Positions 24,712 to 32,337 of a stretch of 64,000 nucleotides of DNA are shown here, one piece after another. Under the pieces are notes generated by a model, which saw only the letters and a program-made list of their open reading frames with translations, searched no databases and was not told the DNA's origin. Source of the stretch: an uncultured Agathobacter sp. (GTDB lineage Bacteria; Bacillota; Clostridia; Lachnospirales; Lachnospiraceae); the NCBI GenBank assembly GCA_934307695.1, contig CAKRCS010000001.1:384518-448517 (forward strand). The letters run 5' to 3'. Position numbers and translations under genes: made by a program. Every line of letters starts with the position of its first letter. Within the stretch, counting starts at the first letter, position 1.

Positions 24712-25410
24712 ATAAATCTGCTTGGAACCGTCAATACTATCACGGGTACTCTGATCGATGTAGGCAATGACGGCGTCGCGGTCGCGCTGCCGGATCAGGG
24801 AATACAGCTTTTCGGTGCTTTCGATGAGCGGCTCCTTGCCGTAATTTATCACATAGCGCTGCCAGAGCATGCACACAAGATCTTTAAAGGACGTAAAAAT
24901 AAGCGGCAGAAGCGCATTTCCGCTGACGAAGCCCAGCTCATGATAAAAGCGGAAGGTATTTTCAACAAGACTCTCATTGGTGGAGGAAGCGCGGATGTCG
25001 TCAACAATGGCATCGAGGGAGGCGAAGGCTTCCTCGGAGGCTTCATCCACGGTCAGCGCACCGGCGAGACTTACAAGGACGATGCGGAGCTGGAGAATGG
25101 AGCGCACCTCGGCATTTGCCAGCGCGCCGCCGTTGTATTTCATGATGGATACAAGGGTGTCTAATGTGCCGTATTTGCGGTAATCTTCGACAAATGTGCC
25201 AATCCTTGGCCGGATGACGAGAAAACCCTTTTGCTCAAGCTCGGCAATACCGGCATTTACAACAGCGCGGCTGACCTGCATGGAGCTGGCAAGCTCGCGT
25301 TCGCTTGGAAGCTTTGCGCCGATTGGCAGCTCACCGGATAGGATCTTGTTCTCCAACTGTTCAACGAAAAGCTCTTTGAGTGACGGTGCCGATATTTTTT
25401 GGAATTGCAT
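24706..25410 (-). CDS. FadR-subfamily GntR transcriptional regulator
   Basis: 234 residues. N-terminal winged helix (LENKILSGELPIGAKLPSERELASSMQVSRAVVNAGIAELEQKG) is followed by an all-helical FCD ligand-binding domain (residues about 85-225, with the Asp/His-type pocket expected around FRFYHELGFVSGN). Such regulators respond to small organic acids or sugar acids. The start at 25410 follows AAGGGGG. Two TGGT-N3-ACCA sites, the typical half-site pair of this subfamily, lie upstream, so autoregulation is likely. The effector and other targets are unknown. Confidence 0.88.
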   Translation of the reverse strand: MQFQKISAPSLKELFVEQLENKILSGELPIGAKLPSERELASSMQVSRAVVNAGIAELEQKGFLVIRPRIGTFVEDYRKYGTLDTLVSIMKYNGGALANAEVRSILQLRIVLVSLAGALTVDEASEEAFASLDAIVDDIRASSTNESLVENTFRFYHELGFVSGNALLPLIFTSFKDLVCMLWQRYVINYGKEPLIESTEKLYSLIRQRDRDAVIAYIDQSTRDSIDGSKQIYL

Positions 25411-25480
25411 AGGAAAACCCCCTTCTGAAATTGCGTATATGGATATAGAAATCACACAAACAAAATGAAAAACGTGGAAT

Positions 25481-25498
25481 TGGTATGACCACATACCA
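25481..25498. promoter_or_regulatory. FadR-type operator 1
   Basis: TGGTATGACCACATACCA: an 18-bp perfect palindrome (TGGTATG, ACCA, CATACCA) that contains TGGT-ATG-ACCA. It lies about 70 bp upstream of the GntR-family gene. Confidence 0.65.
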
Positions 25499-25543
25499 CA
25501 ATTCGGATTATAGACAAAAACAGTCGAAAAATCAATATTATTG

Positions 25544-25572
25544 TTGACGTTTTCTCAAAAACATGGTAGGCT
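25544..25572 (+). promoter_or_regulatory. Candidate promoter for a short transcript
   Basis: TTGACG (25544-25549), 17-bp spacer, TAGGCT (25567-25572). With operator 2 just downstream and a terminator at 25660 it would yield an RNA of about 110 nt with no convincing reading frame. The -10 is weak. Confidence 0.3.
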
Positions 25573-25591
25573 GAATCGTAGAAAAAGCATC

Positions 25592-25602
25592 TGGTCATAC
25601 CA
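25592..25602. promoter_or_regulatory. FadR-type operator 2
   Basis: TGGT-CAT-ACCA, the same half-sites and spacing as operator 1. It sits just downstream of a candidate plus-strand promoter. Confidence 0.55.
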
Positions 25603-25659
25603 GAGTGCCATACACGTATATATAATCATAGGGGAGTATGATTCATATATATACCCAGG

Positions 25660-25694
25660 ATTCCCGGCTGCGAGTGTGCATCCGGGAATTTTTT
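25660..25694 (+). terminator. Terminator in the regulator-acyltransferase gap
   Basis: ATTCCCGG pairs with CCGGGAAT around a 14-nt loop, followed by TTTTT. No gene lies directly before it on this strand. Confidence 0.75.
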
Positions 25695-25783
25695 GCTCCG
25701 CAGGGATGCGACCCGTGTGGAGTTGAAGATGCACTTGCGTGCCCACACAGGCGCGCAAAGAGTCACTTTGTGACTCTTTGTTC
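25694..25783. repeat. 90-bp dispersed intergenic element, copy 1
   Basis: Nearly identical to 59721-59810. It starts with TGCTCCGCAGGGATGCGACC and ends with the hairpin AAAGAGTCAC-TTT-GTGACTCTTT. An outer stem (CCGTGTGG with CCACACAG) has one mismatch here. It lies directly after a terminator. It may be a small non-autonomous mobile or REP-like element. Confidence 0.75.
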
Positions 25784-25860
25784 CTGCGCGGGGGTGTAAT
25801 CTTGCAAATGCAGGCTATATATTTTATAATGACGGAAGGATAGGCAGGAAGGAAATAGAA

Positions 25861-27171
25861 ATGACAGATAAGAAGAAGGAAAAGCCGAAAAAGGCGGGGG
25901 CGTATGGAAGGCGTCAGATCCGCTGGGACAAGCTGGACAATACAGCAAATCTTTTTCCGGTGATCGCAGGAGATGACATGACGAATGTATACCGGATCGC
26001 GGTCACCCTCACGGAGGAGATACAGCCGGAAATCTTACAACAGGCGCTGGATATCGTATTACCAAAGTTTGACGGGTTTAATGTGCGCCTGCGCAAGGGC
26101 ATTTTCTGGTATTATTTTGAGGAGAACGGCAAGCCGGCACCGAAGGTTGTGGAGGAGACGAATTTTCCGTGCAGATTTATCCGGGCGAACCGTAACCATA
26201 GCTATATGTTCCGGGTAACGTATTACCATAAGCGCATCAATCTGGAAGTGTTCCATGTGCTGACAGACGGAATGGGCGGACTCAACTTTATCCGGGAGCT
26301 CACATACCAGTATTTGAGACTGGTACATCCGCAGATCAAGGCGGAGGACAATTTAAGCCACATGACTTCCTTAAATAGGGAGGACAGCTTTGTCAAGAAC
26401 TTTAAGCGGGGAAAGGCAAGCGGTTTTTCGAAGGAACGGGCGTATCTGATCCGCAAGGAGCGGCTTCCACAGGGCGAGTTTGGAATCATCCACGGCTATA
26501 TGCCGGTGATGGAGCTGAAAGAGGTTGCACATCGGTACGGCACATCGATCAACGAGTATCTGGTAGCTGTTTTTGCATGGAGTACCTATCAGGACTGCCT
26601 GAAAGGGATGCCTTCAGAGCTTCCGATCCGCGTTGCGGTTCCGGTCAATCTGCGTCCGTATTTCAATTCCGTCACGACAAAGAACTTTTTCTGCATGGTG
26701 TCGGCGGAGTTCCATCCGACAAAGGACAGCTATACCTTTGAGGAGGTGGTAGAGATCATCAAGGAGAGCCTGCACAAGCAGATCACGAAGGAACATCTGG
26801 AGGATCTGTTTTCGTACAGCGTTTCCAATCAGCAGAATGTTTTCCTGCGGGCGGTTCCCCTGCCAATCAAGAACCTTGTAATGAAGCTGATATACACGAA
26901 GTCGGCGCTTGCAAACACGACCACGATAACGAATATCGGCAACATCAAGGTGGAGGAGGCTTACGAACCGTATATCGATTCGTTCCATGCGTTTATCGCG
27001 ATGTCAAAGGGACAGTCGTTAAAAGGAACGGTCTGCTCCTACGGGGATGATCTGGCGTTTACCTTCAGTTCCATCTTTGCGGATACCGGCGTACAGGGAA
27101 CATTTTTCCGCAAAATAGCAGAGGACGGAGTTTCTGTCCGTGTTGAGACCAATGGAGTGTATTATGAGTAG
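25861..27171 (+). CDS. Condensation-domain-like acyltransferase (AATase/PapA-type)
   Basis: 436 residues. The fold signature of the chloramphenicol acetyltransferase/NRPS condensation superfamily is present: the HxxxDG motif as HVLTDGMGG near residue 139, and a later strand pair with VAVPVNLRPYFNS (residues about 258-270). The basic N terminus (MTDKKKEKPKKAG) has no signal. It probably transfers an acyl group from a thioester to an alcohol or amine. It overlaps the next gene (ATGAGTAG), and an esterase closes the operon, so the three probably act on one acylated product. The substrate cannot be deduced. Confidence 0.75.
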   Translation: MTDKKKEKPKKAGAYGRRQIRWDKLDNTANLFPVIAGDDMTNVYRIAVTLTEEIQPEILQQALDIVLPKFDGFNVRLRKGIFWYYFEENGKPAPKVVEETNFPCRFIRANRNHSYMFRVTYYHKRINLEVFHVLTDGMGGLNFIRELTYQYLRLVHPQIKAEDNLSHMTSLNREDSFVKNFKRGKASGFSKERAYLIRKERLPQGEFGIIHGYMPVMELKEVAHRYGTSINEYLVAVFAWSTYQDCLKGMPSELPIRVAVPVNLRPYFNSVTTKNFFCMVSAEFHPTKDSYTFEEVVEIIKESLHKQITKEHLEDLFSYSVSNQQNVFLRAVPLPIKNLVMKLIYTKSALANTTTITNIGNIKVEEAYEPYIDSFHAFIAMSKGQSLKGTVCSYGDDLAFTFSSIFADTGVQGTFFRKIAEDGVSVRVETNGVYYE

Positions 27172-27829
27172 ATGCAATAATTGTAAGATTCAGATAACGG
27201 ATGAGACGGACAAGTGTCCATTCTGCCAGTGTGTTCTGGTAAAGGATGAGGGCAGGGTGGAAGATAAGTACCCACAGGCGTGGGTGACAGTCCGGAAGTT
27301 TCATCTTTTGGAAAATATCGTTTTGTTTTTATCCATTCTGGCGGAAGCAGTGCTGGTGTATATTAACTATACGGGGACACCATTTTTTGCATGGTCTCTG
27401 ATCGCGGGGCTGGTGCTGCTGTATGCAAACGTAGTCCTGCGGCTGGCGGTGATCGGTAAATCCGGCTATATGTTCAAGACGATCTGCCTGGTTCTGACCG
27501 CGATCGTCATGCTGATCGCAATCGACTATCTCACCGGATACAACCGGTGGTCACTCAACTATGTGATGCCTGCGGGAATCCTGTTTATGGATGCCGGTAT
27601 TCTGGTTCTGATGATCGTTAATCGCAGGAACTGGCAGAGCTACATGATGGCGCAGCTTTTTACGATCATTTTGAGTATTATTCCAATCATATTGCTTGAG
27701 ATTGGGGAGGTTACCTTCTCGTATTTGACGATAATCGCATTTGCGGTATCTGTTTTTATTTTCCTTGGAACCTTGATTATTGGCGATCAGAGAGCAAAGA
27801 CAGAATTGAAACGGAGATTTCATATATGA
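27164..27829 (+). CDS. Zinc-ribbon membrane protein (DUF6320-like)
   Basis: 221 residues. An N-terminal zinc ribbon (CNNCKIQITDETDKCPFCQC, four Cys in two pairs) is followed by six hydrophobic segments (residues about 50-215). Function unknown. The family resemblance is from its layout and its usual position beside such acyltransferase and esterase genes. It starts inside the previous stop (ATGAGTAG) and ends inside the next start (ATATGA), so the three proteins are translationally coupled. Confidence 0.7.
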   Translation: MSRCNNCKIQITDETDKCPFCQCVLVKDEGRVEDKYPQAWVTVRKFHLLENIVLFLSILAEAVLVYINYTGTPFFAWSLIAGLVLLYANVVLRLAVIGKSGYMFKTICLVLTAIVMLIAIDYLTGYNRWSLNYVMPAGILFMDAGILVLMIVNRRNWQSYMMAQLFTIILSIIPIILLEIGEVTFSYLTIIAFAVSVFIFLGTLIIGDQRAKTELKRRFHI

Positions 27830-28893
27830 TTGAACATCTGAAACAACATTGGAGCAGCCGTCTGACGGAGGAAGAAGCACTTGAGGCACAGACGCAGGAA
27901 ACACAAAAGGATGCCGCAAGCGTAGCACAGACGGGCGAAGAATGCATAAAAGAACATACGCAGCTTCCGGAGACCAAAAAGCCGGCGGTCAGTGTACAGG
28001 GACGCGTGATCAGTGAACTGATCAGTACGCTTACCAACGATATGCTGATCGGAAAGCAGATCAAATCGGGCAGGCTTCGGAAACGGATGGTGGAGCCGCC
28101 GTGGCATGTGCCGGCGTGTTTTACCATGACACATATCGATATGCCGGACTTTACGATGAAGATGCTTGCCTCAAAGGAAAATCCAAACATGGACAAGGTG
28201 ATCTTACAGCTTCATGGTGGCGGATATATGGGAGCCGTGCGCAATGCCTACTATGTGTTTGCGGGATTGTATAACGAGGTGAGCCATGGCTTTAGCGTGC
28301 TGACACCGGATTATCGCGTCGCGCCGGAGCACCCGTTCCCGGCGGCACTGCAGGATGCGGTTGCCGCATTCCGGTGGCTGCTTGACCGTGGCTGGTTTGG
28401 GGAGCAGATCATTGTTGCGGGGGATTCTGCGGGCGGAGGCCTTGCAATGGCGCTTACGATGTATCTGCGGGATCACGATATGCCGCTGCCATGCGGCGTT
28501 ATCGCAATGTCTCCATGGACGGATGTGACGGCAAGCGGAGAATCCTATACGACCAACTACGAAAAGGATCCGCTTTTTGGCAACACCAGAGAAAGTCTGA
28601 TCTATCTCAATGACTATGCGGGCGACCATGATCCGATGGATCCGTACATTTCGCCGCTTTTTGGAGATTTCCGGCATTTTCCGCCGATGCTGATACAGGC
28701 AGGCTCGATCGAGATGCTGCTGAGTGATTCTGTGGATGCAGCGGCAAAAGCGCGTTCGCAGGGCGTAAAAGTGCGCTTAAGCATTTACGAAGGGATGTTC
28801 CACGTATTTCAGATGGCATATCTGAATATCCCGGAATCCAAGCGGGCATGGATGGAGGTTGGAAAGTTCATCGATATTTTGTGCAAGGATTGA
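27826..28893 (+). CDS. Alpha/beta-hydrolase esterase (hormone-sensitive-lipase type)
   Basis: 355 residues. The HSL-family oxyanion motif HGGGYMGA, the nucleophile elbow GDSAGGG, the acid region DPYISPLFGD and the histidine in YEGMFHVFQM give a complete catalytic set. No signal peptide, so it is cytoplasmic; the first ~100 residues are an extra helical region. It would cleave carboxyl esters or acyl groups, perhaps editing the product of the upstream acyltransferase. Start overlaps the membrane protein gene by 4 bp. The strand ends at a terminator before purM. Confidence 0.85.
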   Translation: MIEHLKQHWSSRLTEEEALEAQTQETQKDAASVAQTGEECIKEHTQLPETKKPAVSVQGRVISELISTLTNDMLIGKQIKSGRLRKRMVEPPWHVPACFTMTHIDMPDFTMKMLASKENPNMDKVILQLHGGGYMGAVRNAYYVFAGLYNEVSHGFSVLTPDYRVAPEHPFPAALQDAVAAFRWLLDRGWFGEQIIVAGDSAGGGLAMALTMYLRDHDMPLPCGVIAMSPWTDVTASGESYTTNYEKDPLFGNTRESLIYLNDYAGDHDPMDPYISPLFGDFRHFPPMLIQAGSIEMLLSDSVDAAAKARSQGVKVRLSIYEGMFHVFQMAYLNIPESKRAWMEVGKFIDILCKD

Positions 28894-28985
28894 TCCATCT
28901 GCGGATTTATAAGAAAAACAAAAACATCCAACGACATATATTAGTACGACTAATAAAAAGCTTCAGAATATATTATTGGAAAAAA

Positions 28986-29034
28986 GCAGCGTGTAAAGGT
29001 ATACTGTAAGTATATAGTCTGCACGCTGTTTTTG
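28986..29034 (+). terminator. Terminator of the acyltransferase-esterase operon
   Basis: CAGCGTG pairs with CACGCTG around an extended AT-rich stem (GTATAC/GTATAT), followed by TTTTTG. Confidence 0.7.
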
Positions 29035-29095
29035 CGTTGACGGCAGTGTGAAGCTGCATGGTCTTTAACAAAGCACATATAAGGAGGAAAAGAAA

Positions 29096-30121
29096 ATGGA
29101 TTACAAGCATTCCGGCGTAGATATTGAGGCAGGATACAAGTCAGTTGAACTTATGAAGGAATATGTAAAGGGAACAATGAGACCGGAGGTACTCGGAGGT
29201 CTTGGCGGTTTTTCCGGCGCATTTTCACTGGCAGCGATCAAGAACATGGAGAACCCGGTGCTTTTGTCCGGAACAGATGGCTGCGGAACCAAGGTCAAGC
29301 TTGCTTTTATCATGGACAAGCATGATACCATCGGCATCGATTGTGTTGCCATGTGCGTAAATGACGTGGCATGTGCCGGCGGCGAACCACTTTTCTTCTT
29401 AGATTATATTGCATGCGGCAAGAATTATCCGGAAAAGATCGCAACGATCGTAAGCGGTGTTGCAGAGGGCTGCAAGCAGGCAGGCTGCGCATTGATCGGC
29501 GGTGAGACAGCAGAGCATCCGGGACTTATGCCGGAGGATGACTACGATCTTGCCGGTTTTGCGGTAGGCGTTGTAGATGAGAAGGACATTATCACCGGAG
29601 CAGACCTTAAGGATGGGGATGTCCTGATCGGAATGGCTTCTTCCGGTGTACATTCCAACGGATTTTCGCTGGTAAGAAAGATCTTCCCGATGACGAAGGA
29701 ATCACTTGATGCCTATTATGATGAGCTTGGAACCACGCTCGGCGAGGCACTTCTTGCTCCGACAAGAATCTATGTCAAGGCATTGAAGTCCGTAAAGGAG
29801 GCAGGCGTCCGCGTGAAGGCTTGCAGCCATATCACAGGTGGCGGTTTCTATGAGAATATCCCGCGTATGCTTCCGGAAGGAAAGCGTGCGGTTGTAGAAA
29901 AGAACAGCTATCCGGTTCCTCCGATCTTTACCATGATGGCAAGAGAGGGACAGGTGGAAGAACAGATGATGTACAACACCTACAATATGGGACTTGGAAT
30001 GATCGTTGCCGTAGATCCGGCAGATGTGGACAAGACAATGGAGGCAATCAAGGCAGCCGGAGATACACCGTATGTGGTTGGAAAGATTGTGGACGGCGAA
30101 AAGGGAATCGATCTTGTTTAA
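29096..30121 (+). CDS. purM: Phosphoribosylformylglycinamidine cyclo-ligase
   Basis: 341 residues, the usual length for AIR synthetase. It closes the imidazole ring of FGAM to AIR using ATP, step five of purine synthesis. Marks: MDYKHSGVDIEAGYKSVELMK at the start, LLSGTDGCGTKVKLA, CVNDVACAGGEPLFFLDY, GGETAEHPG and SSGVHSNGFSLVR. AAGGAGGAAAAG precedes the ATG. It heads a purM-purN-purD operon on the plus strand. Confidence 0.97.
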   Translation: MDYKHSGVDIEAGYKSVELMKEYVKGTMRPEVLGGLGGFSGAFSLAAIKNMENPVLLSGTDGCGTKVKLAFIMDKHDTIGIDCVAMCVNDVACAGGEPLFFLDYIACGKNYPEKIATIVSGVAEGCKQAGCALIGGETAEHPGLMPEDDYDLAGFAVGVVDEKDIITGADLKDGDVLIGMASSGVHSNGFSLVRKIFPMTKESLDAYYDELGTTLGEALLAPTRIYVKALKSVKEAGVRVKACSHITGGGFYENIPRMLPEGKRAVVEKNSYPVPPIFTMMAREGQVEEQMMYNTYNMGLGMIVAVDPADVDKTMEAIKAAGDTPYVVGKIVDGEKGIDLV

Positions 30122-30148
30122 TACCCGAAGCGGTAACAGGAGGAGCGT

Positions 30149-30775
30149 ATGTTAAAAATAGCAGTTTGCGTATCCGGAGGCGGAACAAATCTTCAGGCGA
30201 TCATGGATGCGATCGATCACGGAACGATCACGAATGCAAAGATTGAGGTCGTGATCAGCAACAATGCCAATGCCTACGCGCTTGAGCGGGCAAAGGCACA
30301 TGGGATCGAGGCGGTATGTGTCTCACCGAAGCAGTTTGCAGAGCGAACTGCGTTCAATAAGGCTTTGCTGGAGACGATCGATTCTTATAAGGTAGACCTT
30401 GTGGTGCTGGCTGGCTTTTTGGTGGTGATCCCACCGGAGATGATCCGTGCGTACCGCAACCGCATCATCAACATTCATCCATCCCTGATCCCGTCATTCT
30501 GCGGAACCGGATATTACGGTCTCAAGGTACATGAGGGCGTGCTGGCACGCGGAGTTAAGGTGACCGGCGCAACGGTTCATTTTGTGGATGAGGGAACAGA
30601 CACCGGACCGATCATTTTACAGAAGGCGGTGGAAGTGCAGCAGGAGGATACACCGGAGGTTCTGCAGCGCAGAGTCATGGAGCAGGCAGAGTGGATCATT
30701 ATGCCGCAGGCAATCAACCTGATCGCAAACGGCAAGGTCAGTGTGGAAGATGGTCATGTCCTTATTGCTAAGTAG
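30149..30775 (+). CDS. purN: Phosphoribosylglycinamide formyltransferase (folate-dependent)
   Basis: 208 residues. It transfers a formyl group from 10-formyl-THF to GAR. Marks: AVCVSGGGTNLQAIMDAI, VISNNANAYALERA, the catalytic NIHPSLIPSF (Asn/His) and VHFVDEGTDTGPII (Asp). Typical size. 27 bp after purM, AGGAGG start site, so co-transcribed. Confidence 0.97.
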   Translation: MLKIAVCVSGGGTNLQAIMDAIDHGTITNAKIEVVISNNANAYALERAKAHGIEAVCVSPKQFAERTAFNKALLETIDSYKVDLVVLAGFLVVIPPEMIRAYRNRIINIHPSLIPSFCGTGYYGLKVHEGVLARGVKVTGATVHFVDEGTDTGPIILQKAVEVQQEDTPEVLQRRVMEQAEWIIMPQAINLIANGKVSVEDGHVLIAK

Positions 30776-30840
30776 CAGGCAGGACGCAGATCGATATACA
30801 GTATGAAATGAGACAAGCCAGTAGGCAGGAGGGCATATAG

Positions 30841-32115
30841 ATGAATATTTTGGTAGTCGGAAGCGGCGGAAGAGAACATGCAATCGTGACGAGCGTTGCC
30901 AAGAGCAAACGTGTGGATAAGATCTACTGCGCACCGGGTAATGCAGGAATTGCAGCACTGGCAGAGTGTGTTCCGATCGGTGCGATGGAGTTTGACAAGC
31001 TGGTTGCATTTGCAAAGGAAAAGAAGATTGACTTTACCATCGTTGGAATGGATGATCCGCTTGTCGGAGGTATTGTCGATGTGTTTGAAGCGGAAGGACT
31101 TAAAGTGTTCGGACCGCGCAAAAACGCTGCGATTCTGGAAGGCTCAAAGGCTTTTTCCAAGGATCTTATGAAAAAGTATCATATCCCGACCGCGGCATAC
31201 GAGAATTTTACAGATCCGAAGGAGGCACTTGCGTATCTTGAAACTGCGAAGCTGCCGATCGTTCTGAAGGCGGACGGACTTGCACTCGGCAAGGGCGTTC
31301 TTATCTGCGAGACACTTGAGCAGGCAAAAGAGGGCGTAAAAACCATCATGGAGGACAAGAAGTTCGGAACTGCCGGCAACACGATGGTTATCGAAGAATT
31401 TATGACAGGGCGTGAGGTCTCTGTTCTTTCCTTTGTAGATGGCAAGACCATCAGGATCATGTCATCCGCGCAGGATCATAAGAGAGCCGGAGACGGGGAT
31501 ACAGGTCTTAACACAGGCGGCATGGGTAACTTCTCACCAAGCCCGTTCTATACCAGGGAAGTAGATGACTTCTGCCAGAAGTATATCTATCAGGCAACCG
31601 TGGATGCGATGGCGGCAGAGGGACGCCCGTTCAAGGGCGTTATCTTCTTCGGACTGATGCTTACGGAGGACGGACCGAAGGTTTTGGAATACAACGCACG
31701 TTTCGGAGATCCGGAGGCACAGGTGGTACTTCCAAGATTGCAGAATGACATCATTGATGTGATGGAGGCATGTGTTGACGGAACGCTCGGCGATCTGGAA
31801 CTGCAGTTTTCGGATGAGGCAGCAGTCTGCGTTGTCCTTGCCTCAGATGGTTATCCGGTTTCTTACGAAAAGGGACTGCCGATCACCGGTTTTGAAAAAT
31901 TTGAGGGCAAAGACGATTATTTCTGCTTCCATGCAGGAACGAAGTTCGATGAAAACGGACGCATCGTGACAAACGGCGGCCGTGTGCTTGGCATTACAGC
32001 GCTTGGCAAGACGCTTAAAGAGGCACGCGCAAAAGCATACGAGGCAACCGAGTGGATCAATTTCGCCAACAAATATATGCGCCATGACATCGGAAAAGCG
32101 ATCGATGAGGCATAA
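30841..32115 (+). CDS. purD: Phosphoribosylamine-glycine ligase
   Basis: 424 residues, an ATP-grasp enzyme joining glycine and phosphoribosylamine (step two). Marks: MNILVVGSGGREHAIV, KADGLALGKGVLIC, VIEEFMTGREVSVLSF, DHKRAGDGDTGLNTGGMGNFSP and LEYNARFGDPEAQVVLPRL. GCAGGAGGGC precedes the ATG. Last gene of the purine operon. Confidence 0.97.
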   Translation: MNILVVGSGGREHAIVTSVAKSKRVDKIYCAPGNAGIAALAECVPIGAMEFDKLVAFAKEKKIDFTIVGMDDPLVGGIVDVFEAEGLKVFGPRKNAAILEGSKAFSKDLMKKYHIPTAAYENFTDPKEALAYLETAKLPIVLKADGLALGKGVLICETLEQAKEGVKTIMEDKKFGTAGNTMVIEEFMTGREVSVLSFVDGKTIRIMSSAQDHKRAGDGDTGLNTGGMGNFSPSPFYTREVDDFCQKYIYQATVDAMAAEGRPFKGVIFFGLMLTEDGPKVLEYNARFGDPEAQVVLPRLQNDIIDVMEACVDGTLGDLELQFSDEAAVCVVLASDGYPVSYEKGLPITGFEKFEGKDDYFCFHAGTKFDENGRIVTNGGRVLGITALGKTLKEARAKAYEATEWINFANKYMRHDIGKAIDEA

Positions 32116-32157
32116 TATCTGTTAGTTTCGAAAATTTTAACTACATAATGCAGTTTA

Positions 32158-32207
32158 AACAGGCTCCCGATAGGAAGAAGGCACTTCTTATCGTGGGCTT
32201 GTTTTAT
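32158..32207 (+). terminator. Terminator after purD
   Basis: A long hairpin, AACAGGCTCCCGATA with TATCGTGGGCTTGTT (one mismatch), followed by TTTATT. Confidence 0.75.
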
Positions 32208-32251
32208 TATTGCACAAAAATTTGCTCTTTTTTTTGTCATTTTTTACGTTA

Positions 32252-32280
32252 TTGTTTTAGCTTAGTTTATAAATTATAAT
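32252..32280 (+). promoter_or_regulatory. Promoter of the amylase gene
   Basis: TTGTTT (32252-32257), 17-bp spacer, perfect -10 TATAAT (32275-32280). The start codon is 58 bp from the -10. Confidence 0.6.
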
Positions 32281-32337
32281 AATTACGAAAACATACGAAA
32301 ATGGCGTATGGTTAACATCAAAAAAAGGAGAGGTAAC

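Noticed and set aside
25638..25799. 53-codon frame running through the 90-bp element (RLRVCIREFFAPQGCDPCG...)
   Set aside because: The Shine-Dalgarno-like GGGGAG is only one base from the ATG, and copy 2 of the element has no start in this frame, so coding is unlikely.
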